64,000 bases of DNA, from NCBI GenBank assembly GCA_902791475.1, contig CADAWC010000013.1:1-64000 (forward strand), in the 5' to 3' direction. The position numbers and the translations under genes are program-made. Positions 17,051-25,882 of this stretch are shown in pieces. Source of the DNA: Fibrobacter succinogenes (GTDB lineage Bacteria; Fibrobacterota; Fibrobacteria; Fibrobacterales; Fibrobacteraceae). The notes beneath the pieces were generated by a model that saw nothing but the letters and a program-made list of their open reading frames with translations, ran no database searches and was not told the origin of the DNA. The first letter of the stretch is position 1, and every line of letters begins with the position of its first letter.

Positions 17051-19252
17051 TTAAAATTCCACATTAATGGAAGCTTCAAAGATAGACTGACTAAACTTGT
17101 GCTGGTAAGTACCCGTCATGCCATCGCCCTTCTTTGCACTATTGAAGTAGTCCGGCAAGTTGCGAGTCGATTCACCAAGAGCAGTCGTGTTGTAGTCATT
17201 CGTCACATTGATCATGCCGTAGTTGATGGCAAGCCATGCATTGTCGGCGACCACGTAGTCAAAGCCAACCATCCAGTGCATCTGCTTGCTCTTCATGAGC
17301 GGGACATCTGCACCGACAAAGGTGCTATACGGATCTTTGTATGTGCCGTAATCAGAATTGATCATCTGGAAGCCAGCCGTAAAGCCGAGACGCGGCAAGA
17401 ACTGGACAGAAAGGCCTGCATTGATGAAGTCGCTCTTGAACGTTCCCGAAGCACCGCCAACAAGATCAGTCTTGCTTTCGGAATGCTTATAGGAACCAGA
17501 CACTTCCAAAGCCTTGCTAAGACCTGCAATCTTTGCAACATCAACCTTTGCACCACCGCCAAATTCCATATAGGAGACCTTGTCAACAACGCCTTCGAGT
17601 TCGGACTTGACCTGGTTGAAAATGCTCACGAGAGCCTGAGCTTCGACCATTCCCTGCCAGTCACCCTTGATAAGGGAGCGGACACCCATGCGGTTTGCAG
17701 TGGCAAGACCGTTCGGCAAGGCAAGCTGGAGAGCCGGATCCATCATCAAGTTGATGAGGGAGAGCTGTTCAACAGAATAGACATTCGAACCCCAGGAGTT
17801 CTTGTTGTACGGAGCGATGTTGTAGCTTTCACGCTGACCATCCATGAATCTATCGTCGTTTGTACCCATGGACTTGCCCACCGGAGAGAACTTCGGAGAG
17901 TAGTTGTAGAGAGCGTCAAAGGTAGAGTAGAGCGGAGAGTTCACGCCATACTTGACCGTTTCGCCATCCTTATCGGAGTTCAAGATACGCTGAGCAAAGA
18001 AGCTCGGAGACTGGGCAAGGTTGTTGAACCACTTTTCATCGTTGCGGATGAAGTCGAGGGCAAGACCTGCGCTCCACTTGTTGTCTTCCTTGTAACCCAC
18101 GTTCAAGTTAGCAAGAATTGCGGAACCGTTATTCTTTTCTTCAGAAACAACCGGAAGCGTCACATTGGTCAAAGGATCCGTAACATAGTTGGTTTCCTTG
18201 ACCTTGTTAATGGACATGGCGTATTCGGCAACGAGATCAAGAGTGAGGTTCTTGTTCTGCATGAGGCCAGCCACATCAGCACCGGCACGACCGCTAATCA
18301 CGAGCGTATTCTGCGGGCCAACATCCGGATTGATCGGTTGCTGAACGTAACTATTGATTTCGTCATCGTTCTGGTTGAAATCGTCCGGCTTGGCGTCACG
18401 AGCTAACGGATGGCGGTAGACATAGGACTTCGTGTTTTCATTGTCAAAGATGAACATCGGAGTCACGCCGACAAACACGTTCTTCTGCATCGGCAAAAGT
18501 TCGATATTGCCACCAACGAGCCACTTGTCCGTGTTAGAGGCAAGGGATGTTGCAAAACCCGGAATGGAATCCTTCGGGAGGATGTTGCCTTCGGCGCCGC
18601 TAAAGTCGAGGACAGACACGCGGTTCACGCGGGCGAAGAAAGCTTCAGCACGGATTTCGCCAATCATCGGGTCGATTTCCTGGCGGAACTGGAGGTTCAC
18701 ACCCTGAAGGTTACGCTTGTTGCCTTCGAGGAGCTGTTCCTTTTCGGCCATGTGGCGCTTGCGTGCGAAAATCGTCGGTTCGTACATGATGTCGATACCG
18801 GGATTGTAGATCGTAAGCGGAGTGAGTTCCTGACGGAAGTCACCGATAACCCAGTAGAAGTTCTTGCCGATATTGCCTTCGACATTGAGCCACTTGGCTT
18901 CGAGAGTCTTAGCTGCTGCAGCGAAGTATTCCTGCATGCCACCGCCAAGGCGCATCGTCACGTTGGCGCGGACAAATTCGTACGGGCGGAAGCCGAAATT
19001 CAAGTCTGCACTGACGAATTCATTGCGTTCCACATCCGGGAACTTGTTGATGCCAGTCGGATCCTGATCCGTCTTGAAGCTGGAGCGCTGGGCAACAGCA
19101 CGGATGCTACCGCCAATTTCAACGCCACGCTTGGCGTTCGCGCTATCAGCCTTGGCCTGCAAAGCCTTTTGATTATCCGCAACAGCAGAAGCCGATGCGG
19201 CAACCGAAGCGGAAAGAAGGGCGATTAAAAGTCTTTTCATTTTCATATTCAT
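17051..19252 (-). CDS. Outer-membrane beta-barrel protein, paralogue 2 of the operon
   Basis: The ATG at 19252 (M-N-M-K-M-K-R) has GGAGG nine bases upstream; the in-frame ATG at 19261 abuts that site and is less likely. The ~733-aa protein has a signal peptide, then amphipathic beta-strands to a terminal ...N-V-E-F. It shares L-T-I-Y-N-P, E-P-T-I-F-A-R-K-R and L-Q-G-V-N with the gene at 14861-17035, so they are paralogues rather than unrelated barrels. It lies 15 bases from each neighbour. No family name was recognised; a cellulose- or glycan-facing role is inferred only from context. Confidence 0.82.
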   Translation of the reverse strand: MNMKMKRLLIALLSASVAASASAVADNQKALQAKADSANAKRGVEIGGSIRAVAQRSSFKTDQDPTGINKFPDVERNEFVSADLNFGFRPYEFVRANVTMRLGGGMQEYFAAAAKTLEAKWLNVEGNIGKNFYWVIGDFRQELTPLTIYNPGIDIMYEPTIFARKRHMAEKEQLLEGNKRNLQGVNLQFRQEIDPMIGEIRAEAFFARVNRVSVLDFSGAEGNILPKDSIPGFATSLASNTDKWLVGGNIELLPMQKNVFVGVTPMFIFDNENTKSYVYRHPLARDAKPDDFNQNDDEINSYVQQPINPDVGPQNTLVISGRAGADVAGLMQNKNLTLDLVAEYAMSINKVKETNYVTDPLTNVTLPVVSEEKNNGSAILANLNVGYKEDNKWSAGLALDFIRNDEKWFNNLAQSPSFFAQRILNSDKDGETVKYGVNSPLYSTFDALYNYSPKFSPVGKSMGTNDDRFMDGQRESYNIAPYNKNSWGSNVYSVEQLSLINLMMDPALQLALPNGLATANRMGVRSLIKGDWQGMVEAQALVSIFNQVKSELEGVVDKVSYMEFGGGAKVDVAKIAGLSKALEVSGSYKHSESKTDLVGGASGTFKSDFINAGLSVQFLPRLGFTAGFQMINSDYGTYKDPYSTFVGADVPLMKSKQMHWMVGFDYVVADNAWLAINYGMINVTNDYNTTALGESTRNLPDYFNSAKKGDGMTGTYQHKFSQSIFEASINVEF

Positions 19253-19267
19253 CTTCAGCATCCTCCC

Positions 19268-21547
19268 TTAGAACCAAGCCTTGGTTTCGGCAGCGATGTA
19301 ATGGGAATGCCAATCATTTTCAGAAACGGTTTCGTCAGAGTGCGTCATGAACTTGTAGCGGAAGTGGAGCCCCACGCGATCGGAGAAGTCCCAGTCAAAG
19401 CCAAGGCCAATAGCGAAGTCCTTGTAGTTGATGGGAGCCTTTTCGTAATAGTACGGGAGGACTTCGTTTTTACGAGTCTTATTAGTAGCACCCCAGTTAG
19501 GCACAGAAACACCCACTTCGTGGTTGACATAAGCCTTTTCAGATCTGAACGTTTCGAAACCGAGGATACCCACCATGTGGAAAGTCGGCGTCACAGCGAC
19601 GGTCGGTTCAAGCTGACCGAAGAAGCTCGTCATGAGCATGCCAGACTGCTTTTCGGAAACTGCAAGCGGAGCAAAGGAGGTCGAAACACCAGAGAGGGCA
19701 ACGAAAGCCGTCATCATGATGTTGCGGTCGGTACCGAACCAGTGCCCAATATCGTAACCACCCATGAAGGACATGTAAGAGGACCACTTGACATGGGTCG
19801 GAACTTCGTCACTAGCGATCTGCTGACCGTTGTCATAAGCGGCGAAAGATTCCCACATTTCCCAAGTACCACCAAGGAGACCACCGTGCTGGCGATACAT
19901 CTTGACACCATCGGCAGTTCCCTTCTGGACACCGGCACGAGCAATATAACCCGAATTAGAACTGTTACCAGAGTCAGCCACAAAGAGCGGCTTATGCTTA
20001 GTCCAGGAGTTGGTGCTTTCCCACATGTTGCGGCCGTTCAAACGGTAGTTGAAAGCAATCACGTCCTGACCAGCTTCGATCTGGCGGTGCTGAGCGTACT
20101 GGAAGTCAAAGTAACCGCGGTTGAAGCTCGGTTCCAACTTGAAGTTGATACCGGCCATGTTCGGGGAGTAGCGGAGGGCGCCACCGTTAAGGTAGAATTC
20201 ATCCTTACGCCAGCCCGGGAAGCGGGACGGGTTTGTCAAAGAATACGGAGAGTAGAAGCCCGGCTGGAAGAACACGAGTTCAGCAGTCATCGGCCAGCCT
20301 TCGAGATACTTGCTCTGAGCCTTGAGGTAGAAGCCAACCTTCGGGTCACCCACTGCAGATCTCTTAGCAGCGCTGGAATAGCCGGTACTATTTACGATCG
20401 GACTATAGTCATCAACAGCTTCAGACGGGTAGAAAGCCACTGTATCCACAATGCTTACGCCCAAGTCAGCCATCAAGAAGAGCTTCGGAGTGACGTTGCC
20501 CTTAACATCGAGAGAAACAATATGCGTATTGAGGAGTCTCGGGGTAGCATCACCAGTACTTAATACACCGTAAGTCAGCCACTGGTCACGGAATTCGTTT
20601 TCGTTGATGATAGCATCATCAAACGTTACGCCCATGTAGTTCACACCGAGAGTGAGGTTGTCTGCGATCTTTTCCTTGGCGATACGGCCATGGAGGATTG
20701 TACCGCGGAAGTCGTAGCCACCCATCATTTCAAGTTCGCCCGGCTGGCCACCATACATACGGAGACCATCACGAGTACCCACGTCAGCATCCATCGGCTG
20801 AGAAACGAGGAACTGAGCCTTCAAGTCGTACGGGAGCTGATAGACGTTAGCAAACACGCCACCGAAAGAGCGGTTCGTCCAGAATGCACGGCCACCTTCC
20901 TTGACGGGCTTGAATGCCTTTTCCTTATAGTAGGTAGAAACAGTCTTTTCGTCTTCGAAAAGTTCGTACTGCCAAACGAAACGCGGGTTCGTTTCACGTT
21001 CCCACATGGTAAGCGGGGAAGCGTTAGCCCAGATAACACCACCAGCGGTGATGTAGGCACCGAACACACCAGCACGGATATCGACACCGACGTTCAATTC
21101 TTCGTTGATGGTCGATGCGTAGTAGTCCGTAGAGTGATCGTAAAGGACGCGTTCATCGTTGTAGCCCGGAGCCTGAGTCGGGTGCTTGGCCAAGTAGTTC
21201 GTATAGATACCGCTCAAGTCAAACGGGAACATCAAGTTCGTAAACAACGTAATGTAGGAGTTCGGCATGGCGACGACGTTCACGTTCAAGATAGCGTCGA
21301 CGCTTGTACGAGCCTGGTCATCACGGACCCAGGGGCTCTGTTCGGTATAATGGAAATTCTTCAAACGGAAAGCCATGTAACCGGAGACTGCCAGTGGCAG
21401 ATCGTCCTTGCCGAGAAGAGTCGATTCCATGTTGTTGGAAAGAGTATCCAACGAAGCGTGCAGGGAATCAAGCTGCAACTGCGGAGGGAGAGCCCACGCA
21501 GCACCGAGGCTAGACGCTAATAAAAGGGAAGAAATTGTTTTGCGCAT
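19268..21547 (-). CDS. Outer-membrane beta-barrel protein, paralogue 1 of the operon
   Basis: The 759-aa protein has a signal peptide ending near W-A-L-P, a short helix (L-D-S-L-H-A-S-L-D-T-L), and then beta-strands ending ...A-K-A-W-F with the C-terminal Phe of outer-membrane proteins. The layout matches the next two barrels, including the early segment on alternate residues and a P-L-T-M-W-E-R-E-T motif in the place of their L-T-I-Y-N-P, but it has diverged most. GAGG lies eight bases before the ATG. The gap to the upstream gene is nine bases. Confidence 0.8.
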   Translation of the reverse strand: MRKTISSLLLASSLGAAWALPPQLQLDSLHASLDTLSNNMESTLLGKDDLPLAVSGYMAFRLKNFHYTEQSPWVRDDQARTSVDAILNVNVVAMPNSYITLFTNLMFPFDLSGIYTNYLAKHPTQAPGYNDERVLYDHSTDYYASTINEELNVGVDIRAGVFGAYITAGGVIWANASPLTMWERETNPRFVWQYELFEDEKTVSTYYKEKAFKPVKEGGRAFWTNRSFGGVFANVYQLPYDLKAQFLVSQPMDADVGTRDGLRMYGGQPGELEMMGGYDFRGTILHGRIAKEKIADNLTLGVNYMGVTFDDAIINENEFRDQWLTYGVLSTGDATPRLLNTHIVSLDVKGNVTPKLFLMADLGVSIVDTVAFYPSEAVDDYSPIVNSTGYSSAAKRSAVGDPKVGFYLKAQSKYLEGWPMTAELVFFQPGFYSPYSLTNPSRFPGWRKDEFYLNGGALRYSPNMAGINFKLEPSFNRGYFDFQYAQHRQIEAGQDVIAFNYRLNGRNMWESTNSWTKHKPLFVADSGNSSNSGYIARAGVQKGTADGVKMYRQHGGLLGGTWEMWESFAAYDNGQQIASDEVPTHVKWSSYMSFMGGYDIGHWFGTDRNIMMTAFVALSGVSTSFAPLAVSEKQSGMLMTSFFGQLEPTVAVTPTFHMVGILGFETFRSEKAYVNHEVGVSVPNWGATNKTRKNEVLPYYYEKAPINYKDFAIGLGFDWDFSDRVGLHFRYKFMTHSDETVSENDWHSHYIAAETKAWF

Positions 21548-21556
21548 AAAATCCTC

Positions 21557-22300
21557 TTAAATCTCGTTGCGGAACGGATAATGAGCCGGGCCTTCGTACG
21601 GCTTGCCATGCTTCTTAATCACAATATCGTCAATCCAAACCTTGAAGGATTCGTTTTCATCCTTACGGACTTCAAGACGGAAGCCCTTGAAGTTGGACCA
21701 TGCGAACGGGAGCATCACTTCGCGCGTGTTCTTCGCATCCCAGTACACACCGGTATTGCCGAAGAGCTTCAGAGGAATGCTGAAGTGCTTCCATTCTGTC
21801 GTAATTTCACCAAGGCTCTTGGAACGGAGCTTGACCTGGAGGGATTCGCCATTGCTCTTCACGCCATCGTCAACGAGCACGAACAATGCGTTTTCGCCAC
21901 CCTGGGCACCCTTAAGCCAAAATTCGAGAACACCATCTTCCAAATACGGAGTCAGGTCCACGGAACCCGCAATACAAATTGCGACACCGGAATAGTCGCT
22001 CGCGATAAGTTCGATTTCCATGGAGAGTGCACCTTCCATAGCGTACTTATCCGTGAGTACCGGTTCGGGGTTTTCACGCGGATACTGGTAGGTATAGCCA
22101 CCACCACGCGGAATAGCTTCACGCATGACAACGGTGACAACTTCCTTATCAGGACGGAACGGCTTAGGATCCTTCATGACAAAGTGGGACTGGTCGCGGT
22201 CGCGGTAATCGCTAAAACCGTAGCCAGCGAAAGAAGATGAAGCAAGAAGCATCGCCGCTAGAGCGGACTTCCAAATGGCTTTTTTAAAGTTTCCATTCAT
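21557..22300 (-). CDS. Secreted protein with galactose-binding-like (CBM11/ExoP-type) domain
   Basis: The 247-aa protein has a signal peptide (A-M-L-L-A-S-S-S-F-A-G). Residues ~75-232 look like a jelly-roll sugar-binding domain: L-E-F-W-L-K-G-A-Q-G-G, then T-E-W-K-H-F-S-I-P-L, F-A-W-S-N-F-K-G-F and the closing V-W-I-D-D-I-V-I. That order is typical of CBM11-like and related galactose-binding-fold domains. No enzymatic domain is attached. It is the first gene of the six-gene operon and so is presumably co-exported with the barrels; it could present carbohydrate to them. The ribosome-binding site is poor, unlike the rest of the operon. Confidence 0.72.
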   Translation of the reverse strand: MNGNFKKAIWKSALAAMLLASSSFAGYGFSDYRDRDQSHFVMKDPKPFRPDKEVVTVVMREAIPRGGGYTYQYPRENPEPVLTDKYAMEGALSMEIELIASDYSGVAICIAGSVDLTPYLEDGVLEFWLKGAQGGENALFVLVDDGVKSNGESLQVKLRSKSLGEITTEWKHFSIPLKLFGNTGVYWDAKNTREVMLPFAWSNFKGFRLEVRKDENESFKVWIDDIVIKKHGKPYEGPAHYPFRNEI

Positions 22301-22627
22301 AATAGGTACAATTCTCCAAATTCGGATCGTCTACAATATAGCTTGTTTTTGGGAATTTTCGATCCACTGTTTTGCAAAAAAGGCTTTGCAAAGCTAGATG
22401 CATCAACGAAATACCACTTGTTAAGCCACACAAACGCTGGACTCAAGCGTAAACGGAAATTTTTTATCCGCAAACGTTTATGAATGTTTACAAACTAAAA
22501 ATTTTGACGACCATCACATGGACTCAAGCGTAAACATAAGATAAACATCTTTTTAAATTTCTATTTTTTGTTTTATATAGATTTTGAGAACAGGTATTTT
22601 GGATTACGAACCTTTTGGGGGTCAACT
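22301..22627. other. 327-base divergent control region
   Basis: It separates the minus-strand barrel operon from the plus-strand GH5 gene and must hold both promoters. It contains the 17-base direct repeat and several TAAAC/GTTTA words described in the next entry, and a TATATAG-like -10 near 22575. No protein gene is supported. Confidence 0.7.
22438..22535. promoter_or_regulatory. 17-base direct repeat and TAAAC/GTTTA cluster, candidate operator
   Basis: TGGACTCAAGCGTAAAC occurs exactly at 22438-22454 and 22519-22535, an 81-base spacing, about eight helical turns. Between them lie AAACGTTTA, AATGTTTAC and further TAAACAT words just after. The position, between a cellulase gene and the outer-membrane operon, suggests a shared regulator site; no regulator was identified. 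Confidence 0.55.
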
Positions 22628-23758
22628 ATGATCAAAAAGTTTCTTACCGCAATGGCAATCGGAAGCCTCATCTGCGCATGCGATAGTGGCACCACAGCAC
22701 CACCACCGGCAACACCCAAATCGAACAGCAGCACCGCCGTTCCCGTAGATTACACAGCCGGAAGGACCATGAACAAGATTCTTGGCCGCGGTATCAACCT
22801 CGGAAACTCCTGGGATTCCGATGGTTCCGATGACAGTGGCTGGGGCAACCCCATCCGCGATACAGATTTCGCAGTCATCAAGGCAGCAGGATTCAATTCC
22901 GTCCGCATCCCGGTCCGTTGGCAGAACGGCTCCGACTATTCTAACCATACCGTTGACCCGAATCGCCTGGCAGGAGTCCTAGAAGATATCCGACTCGCAA
23001 TTGCCAACGGCCTTGCCGTTGTCGTAAACTTCCACCACTACACCGAACTCAACTGCGCCGGTGGCGGTGGAAATGGCTGCACTTACAACCCCACCGAATT
23101 CGAAGCCGAAAAGACACACTTCCTCATGATGTGGGCTCAGGTAGCTCAGGCAATGGGCGAATTCCAGGACAACCAGGTTGTACTCGAAATCTTGAACGAA
23201 CCCATCATCCCTAGCGCATCGCTTGTGAACCAGCTGATGACGGAAGCCTACGCTATCATCCGCATGTACGCTCCGGGCAAGACAATCATGTTCGAAACCT
23301 ACCATGCCGCAAAGTTTGAAGACCTCGAAAGCCTCAAATTGCCGCAAGACGGAAACATCATCTTTAGCGGTCACTACTATCTGCCCTATGTTTACACCCA
23401 CCAGGGTCCTCACGGCAACAACTGCATAGGTGACGCTGTAGATGGAAACACCGCTGAAAAAGACATGAGATCTTACGTCGGGCTCGCCTACAAGCTCTAC
23501 CCGGATGTAAACGGAATCGACCAAGTGCCTATGAATATGGGTGAATTCGGCGTTGCCGGCGGCGAACCTTTCAGTTGCAATGGAACTCCTCCAAGCAAGG
23601 AAGGCAAGGCTGAATGGGCTAAAAAGACCGCTAAGGCAGCTGTCGATAACGGGATGTCGTTCCATTACTGGGGATTTGGACGTACTGGCGGCTTCGACGC
23701 CTACAATACCACCTCAGAAACATGGTATTACGGATTCCCGCAAGCACTCATTTTCTAG
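22628..23758 (+). CDS. GH5 endoglucanase lipoprotein (cellulase)
   Basis: The ATG at 22628 follows GGGGG by six bases; 376 aa. Residues 1-18 are a lipoprotein signal (I-C-A-C, Cys18), then a Thr/Pro/Ser-rich linker to ~42. The GH5 TIM barrel has N-L-G-N (57-60), R-I-P-V-R-W (93-98), the His pair F-H-H-Y (135-138), the acid/base Glu191 in I-L-N-E-P and the nucleophile Glu306 in M-G-E-F-G. It should hydrolyse beta-1,4-glucan with retention while anchored to the membrane. It is transcribed away from the barrel operon across a control region with a direct repeat, so co-regulation is plausible. Confidence 0.93.
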   Translation: MIKKFLTAMAIGSLICACDSGTTAPPPATPKSNSSTAVPVDYTAGRTMNKILGRGINLGNSWDSDGSDDSGWGNPIRDTDFAVIKAAGFNSVRIPVRWQNGSDYSNHTVDPNRLAGVLEDIRLAIANGLAVVVNFHHYTELNCAGGGGNGCTYNPTEFEAEKTHFLMMWAQVAQAMGEFQDNQVVLEILNEPIIPSASLVNQLMTEAYAIIRMYAPGKTIMFETYHAAKFEDLESLKLPQDGNIIFSGHYYLPYVYTHQGPHGNNCIGDAVDGNTAEKDMRSYVGLAYKLYPDVNGIDQVPMNMGEFGVAGGEPFSCNGTPPSKEGKAEWAKKTAKAAVDNGMSFHYWGFGRTGGFDAYNTTSETWYYGFPQALIF

Positions 23759-23787
23759 AATCTTAAAGCGCAAAAAAGCACAAATGA

Positions 23788-24555
23788 TCACAGGCGAACG
23801 AGAGAACCGCCCCAGTGCTCATCAAAGAAGGCTTGGAACAGAGGTTCCGGGCCTTCTTTCAATTCTTCAATAACTTCGGCGGTCGGGCGTTTGCCGCGGT
23901 AAAGTTCGCGGAAAGCACGTTCAAAAAATGCGATACGTTCAGGCGGGAATTCATCAGCATGCAAGCGGAGCGCATGGAGGTTGAGGGAAGCAAAGCGGAG
24001 CGGATTCCCGAAGGCACGACTGCAAGGTGGAACGTCGTAATCGACCTTGAGCGTACCGCCCACGAAAGCGTAGGCGCCCACCTGGTTCCTCTGCTGCACT
24101 GCCGTGGTGCCGCCGAGGGTCGCAAACTTGCCAATGCGTACGTGTCCGCCGAGCTGGCATCCGTTCGCGATGACCGCCCCTTCGCCGATTTGGCAGTCGT
24201 GCCCCACATGGGCGTAAGCCATGATGAGTACGTGTGGCGCAATGCAAGTGCAACCACCGCCCTGAACTGTGCCGCGATTGAGCGTCGTGTATTCGCGGAT
24301 GATGCAATTTTCGCCAATTTCAAGGCGAGTCGGCTCCCCTGCGTACTTGAGGTCTTGCGGAGGCGCCCCAAGAATCGCCCCATCGTAAACATGCGTATTT
24401 GCCTTGATGGTCACGCCACCGTAAACGCGCACGCGCGATTCAAGCACCACATTTTCGCCAATTTCCGCATTTTCATCGACAACGCACCAGGGGCCGATAA
24501 CGGCAGACTCGTGGACATTGGCATTCGGATGAACAAAAGCGGATGGATGGAGCAT
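23788..24555 (-). CDS. lpxA: Acyl-ACP--UDP-N-acetylglucosamine O-acyltransferase
   Basis: The 255-aa left-handed beta-helix enzyme does the first step of lipid A synthesis. Hexapeptide repeats fill residues 1-~190. The catalytic His is His119 in A-H-V-G-H-D-C, equal to E. coli His125, followed by Q-L-G-G-H and G-G-T-L-K-V-D-Y-D-V-P-P. The C-terminal helices (R-L-H-A-D-E-F... F-F-E-R-A-F-R) match LpxA rather than LpxD. ATG at 24555 was preferred to a TTG two codons earlier. It converges on the GH5 gene. Confidence 0.93.
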   Translation of the reverse strand: MLHPSAFVHPNANVHESAVIGPWCVVDENAEIGENVVLESRVRVYGGVTIKANTHVYDGAILGAPPQDLKYAGEPTRLEIGENCIIREYTTLNRGTVQGGGCTCIAPHVLIMAYAHVGHDCQIGEGAVIANGCQLGGHVRIGKFATLGGTTAVQQRNQVGAYAFVGGTLKVDYDVPPCSRAFGNPLRFASLNLHALRLHADEFPPERIAFFERAFRELYRGKRPTAEVIEELKEGPEPLFQAFFDEHWGGSLVRL

Positions 24556-24565
24556 AAGCAATTCG

Positions 24566-24660
24566 CGCCTACGGCGCAGTTACTAGTTAGTAGTCAATAG
24601 TTACTAGCAATAATTTAGTAAAAACATTCTAGTAACTAGTAACACAGAACTAGTAACTAA
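24566..24660. repeat. Word-array element (TTACTAG / CTAGTAA)
   Basis: A small hairpin GCGCC-TAC-GGCGC is followed by AGTTACTAGTTAGTAG and then by inverted copies CTAGTAACTAGTAAC. A related element in the opposite orientation lies at 50489-50531. Confidence 0.6.
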
Positions 24661-24694
24661 AATTCATTATTTTGATTTTTCTAGATTTAAACGC

Positions 24695-25798
24695 ATGGGT
24701 GGCATTATTCTCGCATGCCTGACTGCGCTCTATGCGCTCCTGTTCCTATTCTTCATAGTAGGACTGTTAAAGACGCATCGCTATAAAGGCCCGAAAGCCA
24801 CCCCAAGCGTCTCGGTCGTGATCCCGATGCGAAACGAAGAGGAATTTGCCGAACGCACGCTCGAAGCGGTCGCCGCCCAGGACTACGTTGGCGAATGGGA
24901 AGTGATTTGCGTCGATGACCGTTCTACCGACCGCACGCGCGAGATTCTCGAAAAGTTTGCCGCCACACACCCGCGTTTCCGCGTTTTAAGCCTCCCGCAA
25001 GATTTACCGCAAATTGCAAGTCCCAAGAAGCGCGCGCTCGAAAGCGCCTTCAAGATTGCCAAAAACGAAGTGCTCTTGACGATGGATGCCGACTGCATCC
25101 CGCGCAAGAGCTGGATTACCGCCATGGCCGGGCGATTTGTCGATGGCATCTGCATTGTGCAAGGCCCCAAGCAGAACAACGGCTCGCGCTCGATGCCGCA
25201 CCTCTACCAGAAACTTGAAACGCTCGGCTACACCGCGATGGAAGCAGCGGGCTTTAGCCTTGGACGCCCGATTGTCGCCAGTGCGGCTTGCCTTGCGTAC
25301 AAGAAGGACTTGTTCTTTAAAGTCGGCGGATTCGGAGACCTCATCAACCTCTCGAGCGGCGATGACGACATGCTCATCCACAAGATGATGAAAATCCCGG
25401 GAACGAAGGTCTGCTACAATCTCGACAAGGACGCTGTGATCGAGACCGCTCCGGTGCATACGTGGAAACAGCTCTTCAACCAGCGCGCCCGCTGGAGCAG
25501 TAACGGCACGAACTACGAAAGCAAAGCCTACATCCTTTTGCTCACGCTCATTTACACGTACTACATCTGGATGTTCGTGAGTCCGTGGTGCGCTATATTC
25601 CTTGATTTCCCGTGGCAATGGTGCGTGTTCAGCATTCTGCCCAAGATTGTCGTGGACTTTGTATTCTTGAGCATTGCGTCCTGGAAGCTCAAGTCCAAGC
25701 GCCGTATGCTCGCATTCTTGCCTGTAGAGCTTATCCAAATCCCGATGATCGTGTTCTGCGTCCCCGCAGGAATCTCGGGAATGTTTAGGTGGAAATAA
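24695..25798 (+). CDS. Family 2 glycosyltransferase with membrane anchors
   Basis: The 367-aa protein has one N-terminal membrane helix (~4-25), a GT-A catalytic domain (~38-260) and about three C-terminal hydrophobic segments. Motifs: S-V-V-I-P-M-R-N-E-E, D-D-R-S-T-D, D-A-D-C for metal/nucleotide, a G-D-D-D-M acid region and Q-R-A-R-W. This is the layout of processive or membrane-linked GT2 enzymes that make surface polysaccharide or glycolipid; donor and acceptor cannot be read. It is divergent from lpxA. Its stop codon touches a small hairpin at 25798-25816. Confidence 0.87.
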   Translation: MGGIILACLTALYALLFLFFIVGLLKTHRYKGPKATPSVSVVIPMRNEEEFAERTLEAVAAQDYVGEWEVICVDDRSTDRTREILEKFAATHPRFRVLSLPQDLPQIASPKKRALESAFKIAKNEVLLTMDADCIPRKSWITAMAGRFVDGICIVQGPKQNNGSRSMPHLYQKLETLGYTAMEAAGFSLGRPIVASAACLAYKKDLFFKVGGFGDLINLSSGDDDMLIHKMMKIPGTKVCYNLDKDAVIETAPVHTWKQLFNQRARWSSNGTNYESKAYILLLTLIYTYYIWMFVSPWCAIFLDFPWQWCVFSILPKIVVDFVFLSIASWKLKSKRRMLAFLPVELIQIPMIVFCVPAGISGMFRWK

Positions 25799-25816
25799 AG
25801 GCGCCAAAGGCGCCTT
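25798..25816 (+). terminator. Short perfect hairpin at the GT2 stop codon
   Basis: AAGGCGCC-AAA-GGCGCCTT, an eight-base perfect stem. The T run is short, so termination may be weak; the same hairpin also begins the word-array element that follows. Confidence 0.5.
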
Positions 25817-25882
25817 AGTTGGCAGAACTTAGCTCGCTTCACTCGCCTTACGCAGTTGTCTAAGTTCTAAGCTCTAAGTTCT
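25817..25882. repeat. Word-array element (AGAACTTAG / CTAAGTTCT)
   Basis: GTTGGCAGAACTTAG is followed, about 30 bases on, by CTAAGTTCTAAGCTCTAAGTTCT. The arms are inverted copies. The same 15-mer GTTGGCAGAACTTAG appears in the element at 59817-59941. The 3' end overlaps the last codons of cca. Confidence 0.65.
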
